Positions 15,971-24,651 of a DNA stretch of 64,000 nt are shown in pieces (within the stretch, counting starts at the first letter, position 1; each line of letters starts with the position of its first letter). The DNA comes from JAHBVL01 sp964461025 (lineage in GTDB: Bacteria > Chloroflexota > Chloroflexia > Thermomicrobiales > UBA6265). The stretch covers positions 62,001 through 126,000 of the forward strand of contig CAYWSE010000001.1 in assembly GCA_964461025.1 (NCBI GenBank), read 5' to 3'. Under the pieces are notes generated by a model. The model worked only from the letters and a program-made list of their open reading frames with translations. It did no database searches and had not been told where the DNA came from. Made by a program: the position numbers and the translations under genes.

Positions 15971-16936
15971 CCCCAACACCATCCGGTCAACCACCATCGC
16001 CGCGAATATGAGGGCCAGGTACCAGAGTGAATAGAAGAAGGTCAAACGCGCAAAATGCTTCGAGCCGGTCCGGTAGAGCTGAACGACCAGCAGCAGAAAA
16101 ATCGCGTTCAGCACGATCGCTGACACGAAGTAAATCTCGCCCAGCCCAAACGGTGTCAGGAGAAACGACACCGCTACCATCAGCAACGTGTACAACAGAA
16201 TCTGTCGCCGTGTTTCCATCTCGCCGGCGACGACTGGCAACATCGGAACATCCGCCCGCCCGTAGTCACCTCGTTTCAACAGCGCCAGAGCCCACGAATG
16301 CGGGGGCGTCCAGTAATAGATCAGCGCGAACATCAATACCGGAGCAATCCCCACACTCCCCGACACCGCAGCCCACCCGACCACTGGCGGCATTGCCCCT
16401 GCGGCGCCGCCGATGACGATATTCTGCGTGGTGCGGCGTTTCAGATAATAGGTGTACACAACGACGTAGTAGAAGCACCCCACCAGCGCCAGCGCCGCAG
16501 CCAGCCAGTTCGTGAAGATCCCCAGAATCAGCGTCGACAGAATTGTCAGGACGATGCCAAAAATCAGGACATTCTGGGCTGGAATCTTGCCGGACGCCGA
16601 TGGCCGGTGCTTGGTGCGCGCCATCAGCTTATCGATATCCCGGTCGATGTAGCAGTTCAGCACATTCGCGCCGCCCGCTGAAAGGACACCGCCGATCAGC
16701 CCCCAGAAGACGATCGAGAAGTCCGGGAACCCCTTCGCAGCGCACATCATCCCGGCCAGCATCGTCACCAGCAGCAGGCTGAGAATGCCCGGCTTGGTTA
16801 ACGTAACATAATCTGAAATCGTTTCGAGAACGCCACTCCGCTGCACAAGCGCCGTTTCGGCAGGAGGAGCCTGCTCAGGAACCGCTGCCTGTTGCACCGG
16901 TCTCTCGAACGCTGGTGCCGAACTGTTCGATGTCAT
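15965..16936 (-). CDS. ctaB: Protoheme IX farnesyltransferase (heme O synthase)
   Basis: UbiA-type membrane prenyltransferase that farnesylates heme B to heme O for terminal oxidases. The first aspartate-rich motif is NCYIDRDIDKLMARTKHRP; the second conserved loop is KRGDYGRADVPMLP, preceded by YYWTPPHSWAL. There are about nine hydrophobic helices. I place the start at the ATG at 16936 (MTSNSSAPAF), giving 324 residues close to family size; upstream ATGs at 16987 and 17074 would add arginine-rich sequence that looks non-native. No strong ribosome site is seen. No oxidase subunits are adjacent. It diverges from the thioredoxin-NHL gene. Confidence 0.93.
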   Translation of the reverse strand: MTSNSSAPAFERPVQQAAVPEQAPPAETALVQRSGVLETISDYVTLTKPGILSLLLVTMLAGMMCAAKGFPDFSIVFWGLIGGVLSAGGANVLNCYIDRDIDKLMARTKHRPSASGKIPAQNVLIFGIVLTILSTLILGIFTNWLAAALALVGCFYYVVVYTYYLKRRTTQNIVIGGAAGAMPPVVGWAAVSGSVGIAPVLMFALIYYWTPPHSWALALLKRGDYGRADVPMLPVVAGEMETRRQILLYTLLMVAVSFLLTPFGLGEIYFVSAIVLNAIFLLLVVQLYRTGSKHFARLTFFYSLWYLALIFAAMVVDRMVLGG

Positions 16937-17079
16937 TGAGCGAATCCGGAATCGATCGGGGAGCAGGATCAGCAATCGCTTCTTCATCTCGACAGAGAAA
17001 CGATCGCCCCTCATTCTAACCCGCCCCACGCCATCCGGCGAAATCCACCACCAGCCGTTCCCTCCGACCCGCAATCCTT

Positions 17080-17111
17080 GCCGACTTGCCGCCTCGCCGA
17101 CTTGCCGCCTC
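17080..17111. repeat. 16-bp exact tandem duplication
   Basis: GCCGACTTGCCGCCTC occurs twice head to tail (17080-17095 and 17096-17111), just upstream of the gene at 17128. Confidence 0.85.
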
Positions 17112-17127
17112 GTACTATCCTGATCCC

Positions 17128-18603
17128 ATGCCTGAGCTCTACCCCGGTCGCGTCCGCGCTCCAGACTTCCCGCCCGGTCTGCAATGGGTCAACTCGCCGC
17201 CCCTGTCCATCACCGCCCTGCGCGGCAAACTCGTCGTCCTCGATTTCTGGACCACCTGCTGCATCAACTGCATCCACATCCTGCCCCACATGCACCGTCT
17301 CGCCGAAGAACTCGGCCCCGAGGTCGTGGTCGTCGGCGTCCATTCCCCCAAATTCCCTGCCGAAACCGACCCAGCCTTCCTCGAGCAGTCAGTTCGCCTC
17401 AATCACGTCACCCATCCTGTCGTCAACGACCACGACATGGACATCTGGCAACAGTTCGGCGTCAATGCCTGGCCGACCCTCATCTTCATCGACCCTGCCG
17501 GCTACGTCTTCGCCCGCCACGCCGGCGAGTTCGAATACGAACCGATGCGCGATGCCGTCGCCGCCCTCGTCGAGCAGTACCGGCAGTCCGGACTCATCTC
17601 GGACAAACCGCTCCCAGCCCTGCCAACCGCGACACAAACGACAGGACCGCTCGCCTTTCCCGGAAAACTCCTGGCGCACCCTGAATCTGACCGTCTCTTC
17701 GTTGCCGATTCCGGGCACAACCAGATCGTCGTCGCCACACTCGACGGCACCATCCTTCACCGCATCGGCTCTGGAGAACCCGGGTTCACCGACGGTTCCG
17801 CCAACGATGCCCAATTTCAGAATCCGCAGGGAGTCGCGCTCGACCCAACCGGCGACACACTCTACGTCGCCGATCCAGGCAACCACGCCCTCCGCACCAT
17901 CGACCTCGCTTCCGGCGATGTCACCACACTCGCCGGAACCGGAAAGAGGGGAGCAGACGACACTGCGGGGCCCGGTCGCGACATCTTTCTCGCTTCACCC
18001 TGGGATCTTGTCTGGCACGACGACCGACTCTGGATCGCCATGGCCGGCATGCACCAGATCTGGACCTGTGATCCCGCCACCGGCATCGTCACCCCGGCCG
18101 CCGGCACCGGCGCCGAGTCGATCCACGATGGACCGCTTGCCGAAGCGACCTTCGCTCAGCCGATGGGCATCACCTCGGATGGCGACGTCCTCTACGTCGC
18201 CGACAGCGAATCGAGCGCCGTCCGCCGCATCGATCCCCGAAACGACCGAGTCCGCCGTCTCGTCGGTCGCGGTCTCTTCCATTTCGGCGATCTCGACGCC
18301 CGTGGCGACAGCGTCCGCCTGCAACACGTCCAGGCCGTCGTCTCTCTCGGCGACGCCGTCTACCTCGCCGACACTTACAACAACAAGATCAAACGCCTCG
18401 ACCCGCTCACTCGCGCCGTCACCACCATCGCCGGAACCGGAGAACCAGAATTACTCGATGGTCCCGCCGACGATGCCGCCTTCTCCCTCCCCAGCGGCCT
18501 CGCCGCCACCCCAGCCGCCATCTACATCGCCGACACCAACAACCACGCCATCCGCCGCCTCGACCTCGCCACCCTTCAGGTCGAAGCCCTCATCCCTCAC
18601 TAG
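17128..18603 (+). CDS. Thioredoxin-like domain fused to NHL-repeat propeller
   Basis: A 491-residue protein. Residues about 5-150 are a thioredoxin/TlpA-like domain with WTTCCINCIHILP; the redox pair is Cys-Ile-Asn-Cys. Residues about 180-490 are NHL repeats, seen as recurring LYVADxxNHALRRID-type strands, which fold into a beta-propeller. This is the architecture of NHLRC2-like proteins. There is no signal peptide, so it is probably cytoplasmic. I use the ATG at 17128; no ribosome site precedes it, but TACTAT lies about 10 bases upstream, which would fit a leaderless transcript. Redox role likely; substrate unknown. Confidence 0.88.
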   Translation: MPELYPGRVRAPDFPPGLQWVNSPPLSITALRGKLVVLDFWTTCCINCIHILPHMHRLAEELGPEVVVVGVHSPKFPAETDPAFLEQSVRLNHVTHPVVNDHDMDIWQQFGVNAWPTLIFIDPAGYVFARHAGEFEYEPMRDAVAALVEQYRQSGLISDKPLPALPTATQTTGPLAFPGKLLAHPESDRLFVADSGHNQIVVATLDGTILHRIGSGEPGFTDGSANDAQFQNPQGVALDPTGDTLYVADPGNHALRTIDLASGDVTTLAGTGKRGADDTAGPGRDIFLASPWDLVWHDDRLWIAMAGMHQIWTCDPATGIVTPAAGTGAESIHDGPLAEATFAQPMGITSDGDVLYVADSESSAVRRIDPRNDRVRRLVGRGLFHFGDLDARGDSVRLQHVQAVVSLGDAVYLADTYNNKIKRLDPLTRAVTTIAGTGEPELLDGPADDAAFSLPSGLAATPAAIYIADTNNHAIRRLDLATLQVEALIPH

Positions 18604-18619
18604 TCCATTCGCACCGTAA

Positions 18620-18815
18620 ACCGTACACATCGACCCTCAACTGCCCAACCGTACGCATCGACCTCATCCGCCAACCGTACGCATCGACCTCCGTGTCGAT
18701 GCCCTACCACCCGAGGCCATACGCATTGACCCTCACCAGCCCAACGTGCGCATCGATCTCATCCGCCAACCGTACGCATCGACCTCCGTGTCGATGCCCT
18801 ACCACCCAGTCCATA
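18620..18815. repeat. REP cluster, family B, upstream of transposase remnant
   Basis: Repeated CGTACGCATCGACCTC units (about 18650, 18676, 18770), twice carrying the hairpin GCATCGAC-CTCCGT-GTCGATGC. They flank the transposase remnant on its left; more copies lie to its right. Confidence 0.8.
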
Positions 18816-18825
18816 ATCCCCCTCT

Positions 18826-19304
18826 ATGGACGACCTCCTCAACCACCCCCGCGACAAGCGCCGCCTCCCCGACTGTGCATACGCGGTCCCCGGCTCCGCC
18901 TGGCACATCACCATCGGCACACACGATCCAGGCTCCCGCCCGCTCTCCGAACCTAATCTCGCGCTTCACCTGGGCAGTTCACTCGCCGAATCCGCACGCT
19001 ATCACAGCGCCATCCTGCACCTGTGGTGCGTCATGCCCACGCACGCCCACGTCATCATCGAAGTCCGCGAGATCGATCTCCGCACCCTCGTCAAATCAAT
19101 GAAAATGTGGTCAACGCGTGTCTGGTGGAAACTCGGTGGGGAGGGGTACTCTGGCACAAGAGCTTCTACGATCACGGCATCCGGGGACAACGCGACTTCG
19201 ACGCCACGATCCGCTACATCCTCGAAAATCCCGTCAAAGAGGGACTCGTCGAAACATGGGAAGATTTTCCCGCTCTGGGTGGCGCGATCCTGTCAGGTGA
19301 GTAA
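18826..19304 (+). pseudogene. REP-associated tyrosine transposase, frameshifted
   Basis: IS200/IS605-like Y1 transposase (RAYT type). The first part (18826 to about 19140) has the HUH metal motif in WCVMPTHAHVIIEV and a following LRTLVKSMKMWSTRVWWKLGG. The rest is in another frame, from LWHKSFYDHGIR through DFDATIRYILENPVKEGLVETW to the stop at 19304, the usual C-terminal block. The change of frame falls in the G-rich run at about 19131-19160. Unless this is a sequencing slip, the gene is dead. Matching REP palindromes lie on both sides, as expected for a RAYT and its REPs. Confidence 0.82.
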
Positions 19305-19319
19305 CCGCAGCAAGCGGCA

Positions 19320-19465
19320 GCTATGGCCCTGCGGGGCCATCCATCGACACGGAGGTCGATGGCTACGGAGAAAACGCGCGTACGCATCGACCTCCGCCGT
19401 CTCACCGTACGCATCGACCTCCGCCGCCTGACCGTACGCATCGACCTCCGTGTCGATGCCCTACG
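19320..19465. repeat. REP cluster, family B, downstream of transposase remnant
   Basis: Copies of CGTACGCATCGACCTC at about 19379, 19406 and 19434, plus one inverted copy with hairpin at about 19342-19368. With the left-hand cluster it brackets the transposase remnant. Confidence 0.8.
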
Positions 19466-19473
19466 CCTGGGTT

Positions 19474-19842
19474 CTATGGCGCTCTCAGGATCTTCTCCAT
19501 CTTCTTCCCCTTTGCCAGCTCATCGATCAGCTTGTCCAGGTAGCGAATCTCCTGCATCAACGGTTCCTCGATCTCCTCGACCCGCACCCCACAAATCACC
19601 CCCTTGATCAGATCGCGGTTCGGATTCATCGCCGGCGCCTCAGTGAAAAACGCCTCGAAGCTCGTCCCATCTTCCAGCTTCGTCTCGAGCTCCTTCTGGC
19701 TGTACCCCGTCAGCCACCGGAAAATCTCGTCGACCTCGTCCTTCGTGCGACCCTTCTTCTCCGCCTTGGTGATGTAATGCGGATACACCCCTCCCACACT
19801 CATCGCATACACCCGCTTTAGCGTCTTTTCATCGGTCTTCAC
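19474..19842 (-). CDS. DUF2200 family protein
   Basis: A 122-residue soluble protein of the DUF2200 family, recognised from VYPHYITKAEKKGRTKDEVD, the FFTEAPAMNPN segment, and the C-terminal PLMQEIRYLDKLIDELAKGK. No biochemical role is known for the family. The start is GTG at 19842 with GGAGG 5-6 bases upstream. It stands alone on the minus strand between repeat clusters. Confidence 0.9.
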   Translation of the reverse strand: MKTDEKTLKRVYAMSVGGVYPHYITKAEKKGRTKDEVDEIFRWLTGYSQKELETKLEDGTSFEAFFTEAPAMNPNRDLIKGVICGVRVEEIEEPLMQEIRYLDKLIDELAKGKKMEKILRAP

Positions 19843-19912
19843 TGCATCCTCCTTCGCTCAATACTGACTGGAACGACGATCCGTAGTGGACAGCACCTCT
19901 CACCCCGAAGGG

Positions 19913-19953
19913 GTTTTGTGGCCTCAGCCCGGTGTTTCAACACCGGATGCCAC
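19913..19953. repeat. Short dispersed hairpin repeat, copy 1
   Basis: Contains CCCGGTGTTTCAACACCGG, a 7-bp-stem hairpin, within a roughly 40-bp unit that recurs at 20480-20522. Confidence 0.6.
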
Positions 19954-19970
19954 GTCCACGAACACCCGGC

Positions 19971-20417
19971 CTACTCGCTCGCCGCCGACCCGTCCCACAA
20001 CGTCGTCCGCTCCGTGATCTCCACCACGTTCCCGTCCGGATCGTCCACATAAATCGCCCGGTTCCCCTTACCGAACTCCCAGCCGGACTCGACCTCGTGA
20101 CCCATCATCTCCAGCCGCGCCTGCATCTGGTCGAGCGTCCCCACTGGCACCCTGATCGCAAAATGCACGTGCGCGCCACCCCGGCCCCGGTGAATCGCCT
20201 TCTCTCCGCCCGTTTCCACCGGCCACAGCCCGAGAAATCCCTCGCGACCAAGGGACAAGAACACCGCTTCCCGCTCCTCATCCCAGCGATCCGCCACTCG
20301 CAACCCCAGCGCCTCGGTATAGAACGCCTCCGACGCCGCCAGATCGCTCACCTCCAACACCATCTCGAACAAACCGATAGCCGGTGGCGAAGCAGGTAGA
20401 TCGAATGGTGTGCGCAT
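19971..20417 (-). CDS. VOC-family (glyoxalase-fold) protein
   Basis: A 148-residue single-domain vicinal oxygen chelate protein. It has the paired beta-alpha-beta-beta-beta modules: LEVSDLAASEAFYTEALGL at the start, AHVHFAIRV in the middle and YVDDPDGNVVEITE at the end, the last holding a metal-ligand glutamate. The ATG at 20417 has GAGGAG about 6 bases upstream. Relatives act as dioxygenases, lyases or resistance proteins; the substrate cannot be told. Part of a run of small minus-strand enzymes. Confidence 0.85.
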   Translation of the reverse strand: MRTPFDLPASPPAIGLFEMVLEVSDLAASEAFYTEALGLRVADRWDEEREAVFLSLGREGFLGLWPVETGGEKAIHRGRGGAHVHFAIRVPVGTLDQMQARLEMMGHEVESGWEFGKGNRAIYVDDPDGNVVEITERTTLWDGSAASE

Positions 20418-20479
20418 GTTGCTCCTCACGTTGATCAAACGGAATCCTGATGGAATCACCACGACATCGGCCCGGCAAG

Positions 20480-20522
20480 GGCTTTGTGCCGTTAACCCGG
20501 TGATTCAACACCGGATGCGCTG
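20480..20522. repeat. Short dispersed hairpin repeat, copy 2
   Basis: Contains CCCGGTGATTCAACACCGG and matches the unit at 19913-19953. It overlaps the 3' end of the NAT gene. Confidence 0.6.
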
Positions 20523-21331
20523 CCCGACTTCAGGTCCAGACGAATCCCGAACCATTCCTCCAGCGCCCCCAACAGCGCCGCCGGGCCCTCCAGCGCCGTC
20601 TCCTCCCGCTCGCCGTCTCGCGTCAGAATCAGCGACTCACTCGTCACCGATACTCTCCCGCCTGGCACCAGCTTCGAACAGATCACCCCTTGTGTGAAAT
20701 GCGAATCCGCCGACGTCTGATGAAACTGGCTCCGCTCTTCATAATCCACCATCGATCTTGCCCGCAAATCGAGGTCGTAGTGCATTACCCAATCCGTATC
20801 CAAAGCGCTTCGCCGTGCAATCGACCACTGCAAATCCGGATCATCCAGCCGTTCGATCCGGTACGCAATCCCCGATCGCCCATCGGCCGCGAGCTCACCC
20901 TCTGCCAGCGGCAATGGTCCTGCTGGCGTCTCCCGGCCAAACCCCACGTCGGCCAGCCATTCGCTCCCATCCTCCGGCGCGACCACCTTCAACACCAGAT
21001 GATCGAACGGCACGATGCGCTCTCCAGCCTCCGGCATCCAGGTCGCATACCCCATCGTCACCGCGAACCCCAGTGCCTCGAGCACCGTCGCCAACAATCC
21101 GTTCTGCTCGAAACAGAACCCGCCCCGACTCTGCCGCACCAACTTCTCAAGAATCGCCTCAGGCGTCAGCACGATCGGGCGCTTCAACAACGCGATATCG
21201 AGGTTCTCGAACGGTATCGCCAGCTGATGCAACCAGCTGATCTCCCGCAACACCGCCACACGTGGCACCAGCGGACCTGCATATCCAATACGCTCGGCAT
21301 ACGCCCGCAGCTCATCCGCCCGCATCATCAT
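20492..21331 (-). CDS. Arylamine N-acetyltransferase
   Basis: Acetylates arylamines or related amines from acetyl-CoA. The cysteine-protease-like triad is complete and correctly spaced in 279 residues: Cys73 in RGGFCFEQN, His111 in VPFDHLVL and Asp128 in LADVGFG. Three ATGs lie in a row at the start; the third (21325) has the better spacing from GGGA. The start overlaps the stop of the PPOX-like gene by about 20 bases, so the two are probably translated together. The 3' end runs into a repeat, which may have altered the last few residues. Confidence 0.92.
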   Translation of the reverse strand: MMMRADELRAYAERIGYAGPLVPRVAVLREISWLHQLAIPFENLDIALLKRPIVLTPEAILEKLVRQSRGGFCFEQNGLLATVLEALGFAVTMGYATWMPEAGERIVPFDHLVLKVVAPEDGSEWLADVGFGRETPAGPLPLAEGELAADGRSGIAYRIERLDDPDLQWSIARRSALDTDWVMHYDLDLRARSMVDYEERSQFHQTSADSHFTQGVICSKLVPGGRVSVTSESLILTRDGEREETALEGPAALLGALEEWFGIRLDLKSGSASGVESPG

Positions 21332-21782
21332 TCCCGCGATCGTCGATCCACTCGCCGCGCTCCATGATCACTCGATCCTTCAGCTCCGCGACATTCCGCC
21401 ATGCTTGTATCCGCACCGGCGTCAACAACCCGAACACATACGCTTCCGGTTCCGCACATGGATCGAATCCCGCTACCATGCAAAACTGACGATGTGTCGC
21501 GGCGTCGATTTCCAGCGCGCTGACAACGCGCGCCACAGCCTCGATGATCACGACATCATCCGTGGAGGGCAGGGAGATGCGGACCCGGTTCGAACGCCTC
21601 AGCGACTTGACCGTTATCGCATCCGCCCGCGTCGCGATGACAAATCGCTCGCCATCCCAGCAGAACGAAAGCGGTATCAAGTGAGCGTCGCCACTTTCTC
21701 GGCCAGTCGCCACCCAGCAATCACGCTCCCGGTCAAACGCGGCAAGACTGTCGGCAATCCTTGCTGCACGTGTCCTGATCAT
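21312..21782 (-). CDS. Pyridoxamine 5'-phosphate oxidase-like flavoprotein
   Basis: A 156-residue split-barrel protein of the PNPOx-like FMN-binding group. The order is an N-terminal helix (RIADSLAAFDRERDCWVATG), HLIPLSFCWDGERFVIATR, then the core strands KSLRRSNRVRISLP. Such proteins reduce or bind FMN, F420 or heme; they are not true PdxH. The ATG at 21782 has AGGAGA 5-6 bases upstream. It overlaps the NAT gene downstream. The flavin partner is unknown. Confidence 0.8.
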   Translation of the reverse strand: MIRTRAARIADSLAAFDRERDCWVATGRESGDAHLIPLSFCWDGERFVIATRADAITVKSLRRSNRVRISLPSTDDVVIIEAVARVVSALEIDAATHRQFCMVAGFDPCAEPEAYVFGLLTPVRIQAWRNVAELKDRVIMERGEWIDDRGNDDAGG

Positions 21783-21874
21783 CAGGCTCTCCTGTCCGAA
21801 CGTTCGACCGTAGCCACGATGCCAGCGATTGTCCTCCTCCATACCCGCTATGCACAACCCGCGAACCAGGGACT

Positions 21875-23116
21875 ATGAGCGGCCGTTCTTCCTTCTATGG
21901 CTGGAAGATCGTCGCCGCCCTGGCCATCACAGAACCAGTCACCTGGGGCATCCTCTACTACGCCTTTTCAGTTTTCATCGAACCGACAAGCGCCGAGTTC
22001 GGCTGGAGCCGCAATCAGCTCACCGCCGCATTCTCGATCGCTCTTGTCGCGTCCGGCATTGCAGCCGTCCCGGTCGGAAGATGGCTCGACGCCCACGGCC
22101 CACGATCGCTCATGACGGTCGGCTCAGTCGCTGCGTCACTCCTCGTCGTCGCCTGGTCTCGGGTCGAAAGCTACCCAGTCTTCGTCCTCGTCTGGATCGG
22201 ACTCGGGCTCTGTATGGCCGCCACGTTCTACGAACCCGCCTTCGCCGCCATCACTACCTGGTTCCAAAGATATCGTTCCCGAGCTCTCACCGTCGTCACT
22301 TTCGGCGGCGGTTTCGCCAGTGTCATCTTTATCCCGCTCGCCGCCTGGCTTGTCGACCAACAGGGGTGGCGCGACGCTCTCCTCATTCTCGCCGTCATCC
22401 TCGCTGTCACCACCATCCCCATCCACGCCATCCTGCTCCGGCGCGACCCCGCTCAGTTCGGCCAATGCCCGGATGGCGAATGCACAAGCAACGAACGAAC
22501 CGCCCGTCGACGCTCAAGGGAGCCAATCGACTTCCGATCCGCCCTCCGCAGCCGCTCTTTTCGGTGGCTCTCACTCGCCTTCGGGCTCACCATGTTCGTC
22601 AATGTCGCCACCACAGTCCTCCTGATCCCGCTCCTCATCGATCGTGGTGAATCGGCCCGATTCGCTGCGTCCGCTGCCGCTGCTATCGGACTCCTCGCGC
22701 TCCCGGGCCGTCTCATCTTCACCCCACTGGGCGACTGGCTCCCGCCCTGGACCGTTCCCGCCGCGATCTTCGTCACCCAGGCGATCGCCCTCGCCGTTCT
22801 CGCGGTCACGACATCGCACGCCGGCGTCTGGATCTTTGTCGTCCTCTTCGGCGCTGGATTTGGAGCGATCACACCGGCACGGGCCACACTCGTTGCCGAT
22901 CTCTACGGCACCGTCGCGTTCGCCTCGATCAGCGGCGTTCTCGCCCTCATCGTCGCCTTTTCGCGCGCTGCTGGTCCCATTGGCGGCAGTCTCATCGAAT
23001 CGGCCACCACCGGTGACCGCCCATTCCTCCTGATCCTCGCCACGCTTTCCCTCGCCGCCGCTGCCGCTGTCTACCTCGCGACACGCGACCCGGACCTCGT
23101 AGTCCGTAGTCCGTAG
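21875..23116 (+). CDS. MFS transporter
   Basis: A 413-residue transporter with about 12 hydrophobic helices. The loop 2-3 region has GRWLDAHGPR, the degenerate MFS motif A, and the N-terminus YGWKIVAALAITEPVTWGI resembles the oxalate/monocarboxylate-type branch. A central hydrophilic loop (residues about 200-222) separates the two six-helix halves. It diverges from the PPOX/NAT pair. The stop codon lies in a heptamer array, so the last residues (VVRSP) are repeat-encoded. Substrate unknown. Confidence 0.88.
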   Translation: MSGRSSFYGWKIVAALAITEPVTWGILYYAFSVFIEPTSAEFGWSRNQLTAAFSIALVASGIAAVPVGRWLDAHGPRSLMTVGSVAASLLVVAWSRVESYPVFVLVWIGLGLCMAATFYEPAFAAITTWFQRYRSRALTVVTFGGGFASVIFIPLAAWLVDQQGWRDALLILAVILAVTTIPIHAILLRRDPAQFGQCPDGECTSNERTARRRSREPIDFRSALRSRSFRWLSLAFGLTMFVNVATTVLLIPLLIDRGESARFAASAAAAIGLLALPGRLIFTPLGDWLPPWTVPAAIFVTQAIALAVLAVTTSHAGVWIFVVLFGAGFGAITPARATLVADLYGTVAFASISGVLALIVAFSRAAGPIGGSLIESATTGDRPFLLILATLSLAAAAAVYLATRDPDLVVRSP

Positions 23117-23160
23117 TCCTTCATTAACCATTAACCATCTACCACCCACCATCCACAAAT
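23098..23160. repeat. Degenerate 7-bp tandem array at MFS stop
   Basis: Nine heptamers in register: cgtagtc three times, then cttcatt, aaccatt, aaccatc, taccacc, caccatc, cacaaat. It begins inside the MFS coding end. Confidence 0.75.
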
Positions 23161-23229
23161 AAGTGAATAATGGACACGACCAGCAGCAGCGATGCCGCCG
23201 GTCCATCGAAAGCGGAACTGGAGGTCTCG

Positions 23230-24036
23230 ATGACTTTGCACTATGGACGTTTCGGGTGGCACGATCTGAACACGAACGACATCGACAGCAGCGCTTCCTT
23301 CTATTCACAACTCTTTGGCTGGACTGTCGATCGGGAACCACGACCCAACAACTACCGTGGTCTTGGCAATGACCAGAGCGAATTCGGCGGCATCTTTCCC
23401 TGGCCGCCCGACGTGCAAGGCATGCCAACCCAATGGACCGGCTATGTGTTGGTCGAGAGCGTCGTCCAATCTGCCAGGCGCGCCCGTGAGCTGGGCGGAC
23501 AAACGCCCTTCGACTCGATGCCCATTCCCGGCATTGGCACGCTGGGCGTCGTCTTCGATCCCACCGGTGCCCCGGTCACGATTTTCACTCCACTCGAGAT
23601 CACCGACGACTGGAATCTGGGATCAGGCGGAACGGGATCCGCAGTCCTCTGGAACGAGCTGATCACCACCGACCTTGCCGCCTCCGTTGCTTTCCACGCC
23701 GAGCTGTTCGGTTGGGAAGTCGATCAGGCCACGGTCGACGCCGGCGGCTATGTCGTCACCTTCCGCGGAGACCAGCCCGCTGCGGCGATCTTTGCGCCAC
23801 CCTCGAGCCCTCCCGTCAGCGCCTGGATCACGTATTTCGACACACTCGACATCCGCGCCACGGTCTCCCTCGCCGAATCACTTGGCGCTACAGTCATTCA
23901 TCCGGTCACCGAGATCAGCGGCGTCGGTCTCACCGCCTGGGTCAACGACCCACTCGGCGCCACATTCGGCCTCATGCAACCCGAGACGGGCTGGTACAGT
24001 CGTCTCCTCACGCACGATCAGAAAGGGAAATCATGA
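23230..24036 (+). CDS. Tandem two-domain VOC-family protein
   Basis: A 268-residue protein with two glyoxalase-fold domains. Domain 1 opens HYGRFGWHDLNTNDIDSSASFYSQLFGW, read as two overlapping motifs; domain 2 repeats it as LWNELITTDLAASVAFHAELFGW. The ends WVNDPLGATFGLMQP fit the fold. The ATG at 23230 has GGAGG 6 bases before it and is preferred to the ATG at 23170. Relatives include the CFP32/hydroxylase-like VOC proteins of actinomycetes. The next gene overlaps its stop by ATGA, so they form an operon. Confidence 0.87.
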   Translation: MTLHYGRFGWHDLNTNDIDSSASFYSQLFGWTVDREPRPNNYRGLGNDQSEFGGIFPWPPDVQGMPTQWTGYVLVESVVQSARRARELGGQTPFDSMPIPGIGTLGVVFDPTGAPVTIFTPLEITDDWNLGSGGTGSAVLWNELITTDLAASVAFHAELFGWEVDQATVDAGGYVVTFRGDQPAAAIFAPPSSPPVSAWITYFDTLDIRATVSLAESLGATVIHPVTEISGVGLTAWVNDPLGATFGLMQPETGWYSRLLTHDQKGKS

Positions 24037-24464
24037 TCACCATCGACACAACCACAGCATTCGGCGCCCGCGTACAGCAGCACCTCGATGCCGATCAGGT
24101 CATCTGGCTCGTCACAGTCGATGGCGCCGGCACGCCCCAACCAAGTCCTGTCTGGTTTCTGCCCTACACCAGCGGCATTCTCATCTACAGCCAGCCAAAC
24201 ACGGCCAAACTCCGCAACATCGAGCGAAATGCCCGAGTCGCACTCCATTTCGACAGCGATGAATACGGCAACGATGTCGTCATCATCACCGGCGTCGCCT
24301 CGATCGATCGTTCGCTGCCCGCTGCAGTGGAAATACCCGCCTACCTCGAAAAGTACGGAGACGGCATCAAGAGCATCGACATGACGAATCAGTCTTTCTC
24401 CGACGAATTCAGTGTAGCGATTCTGGTCGACCTGCAGACGCTGCGCGGCCACTACTCCACGTAG
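24033..24464 (+). CDS. PPOX-class F420/FMN-dependent enzyme
   Basis: A 143-residue split-barrel protein of the pyridoxamine-oxidase-like superfamily. Features are the N-terminal VIWLVTVDGAGTPQPSPVWF, then IYSQPNTAKLRNIERNARVALHF, matching the Rv3369-like branch that may bind F420. The ATG overlaps the VOC stop by four bases (ATGA), and GAAAGGGA is upstream. With the VOC protein it may form a small redox or detoxification pair. Confidence 0.85.
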   Translation: MITIDTTTAFGARVQQHLDADQVIWLVTVDGAGTPQPSPVWFLPYTSGILIYSQPNTAKLRNIERNARVALHFDSDEYGNDVVIITGVASIDRSLPAAVEIPAYLEKYGDGIKSIDMTNQSFSDEFSVAILVDLQTLRGHYST

Positions 24465-24651
24465 CAACGAACTCTCGAGAAGGCGGATCGTGCACTTGCG
24501 CGAATCGGGAGAAGCGCGGCATCAGCACGTCCTCGTCCGAATTGCGTTTCCATAATCACCATTCATGGTGCGCCGTGATTCCTCATGTGGGATACTGTCT
24601 GGCTGTGTTTTGGATTGCATCGTGACAATGCCGTCCACCTGCAGAGGAAAC

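Noticed and set aside
22571..23428. Minus-strand open frame opposite the MFS and VOC genes
   Set aside because: Low-complexity Glu/Asp/Arg/Gly translation typical of an antisense frame.
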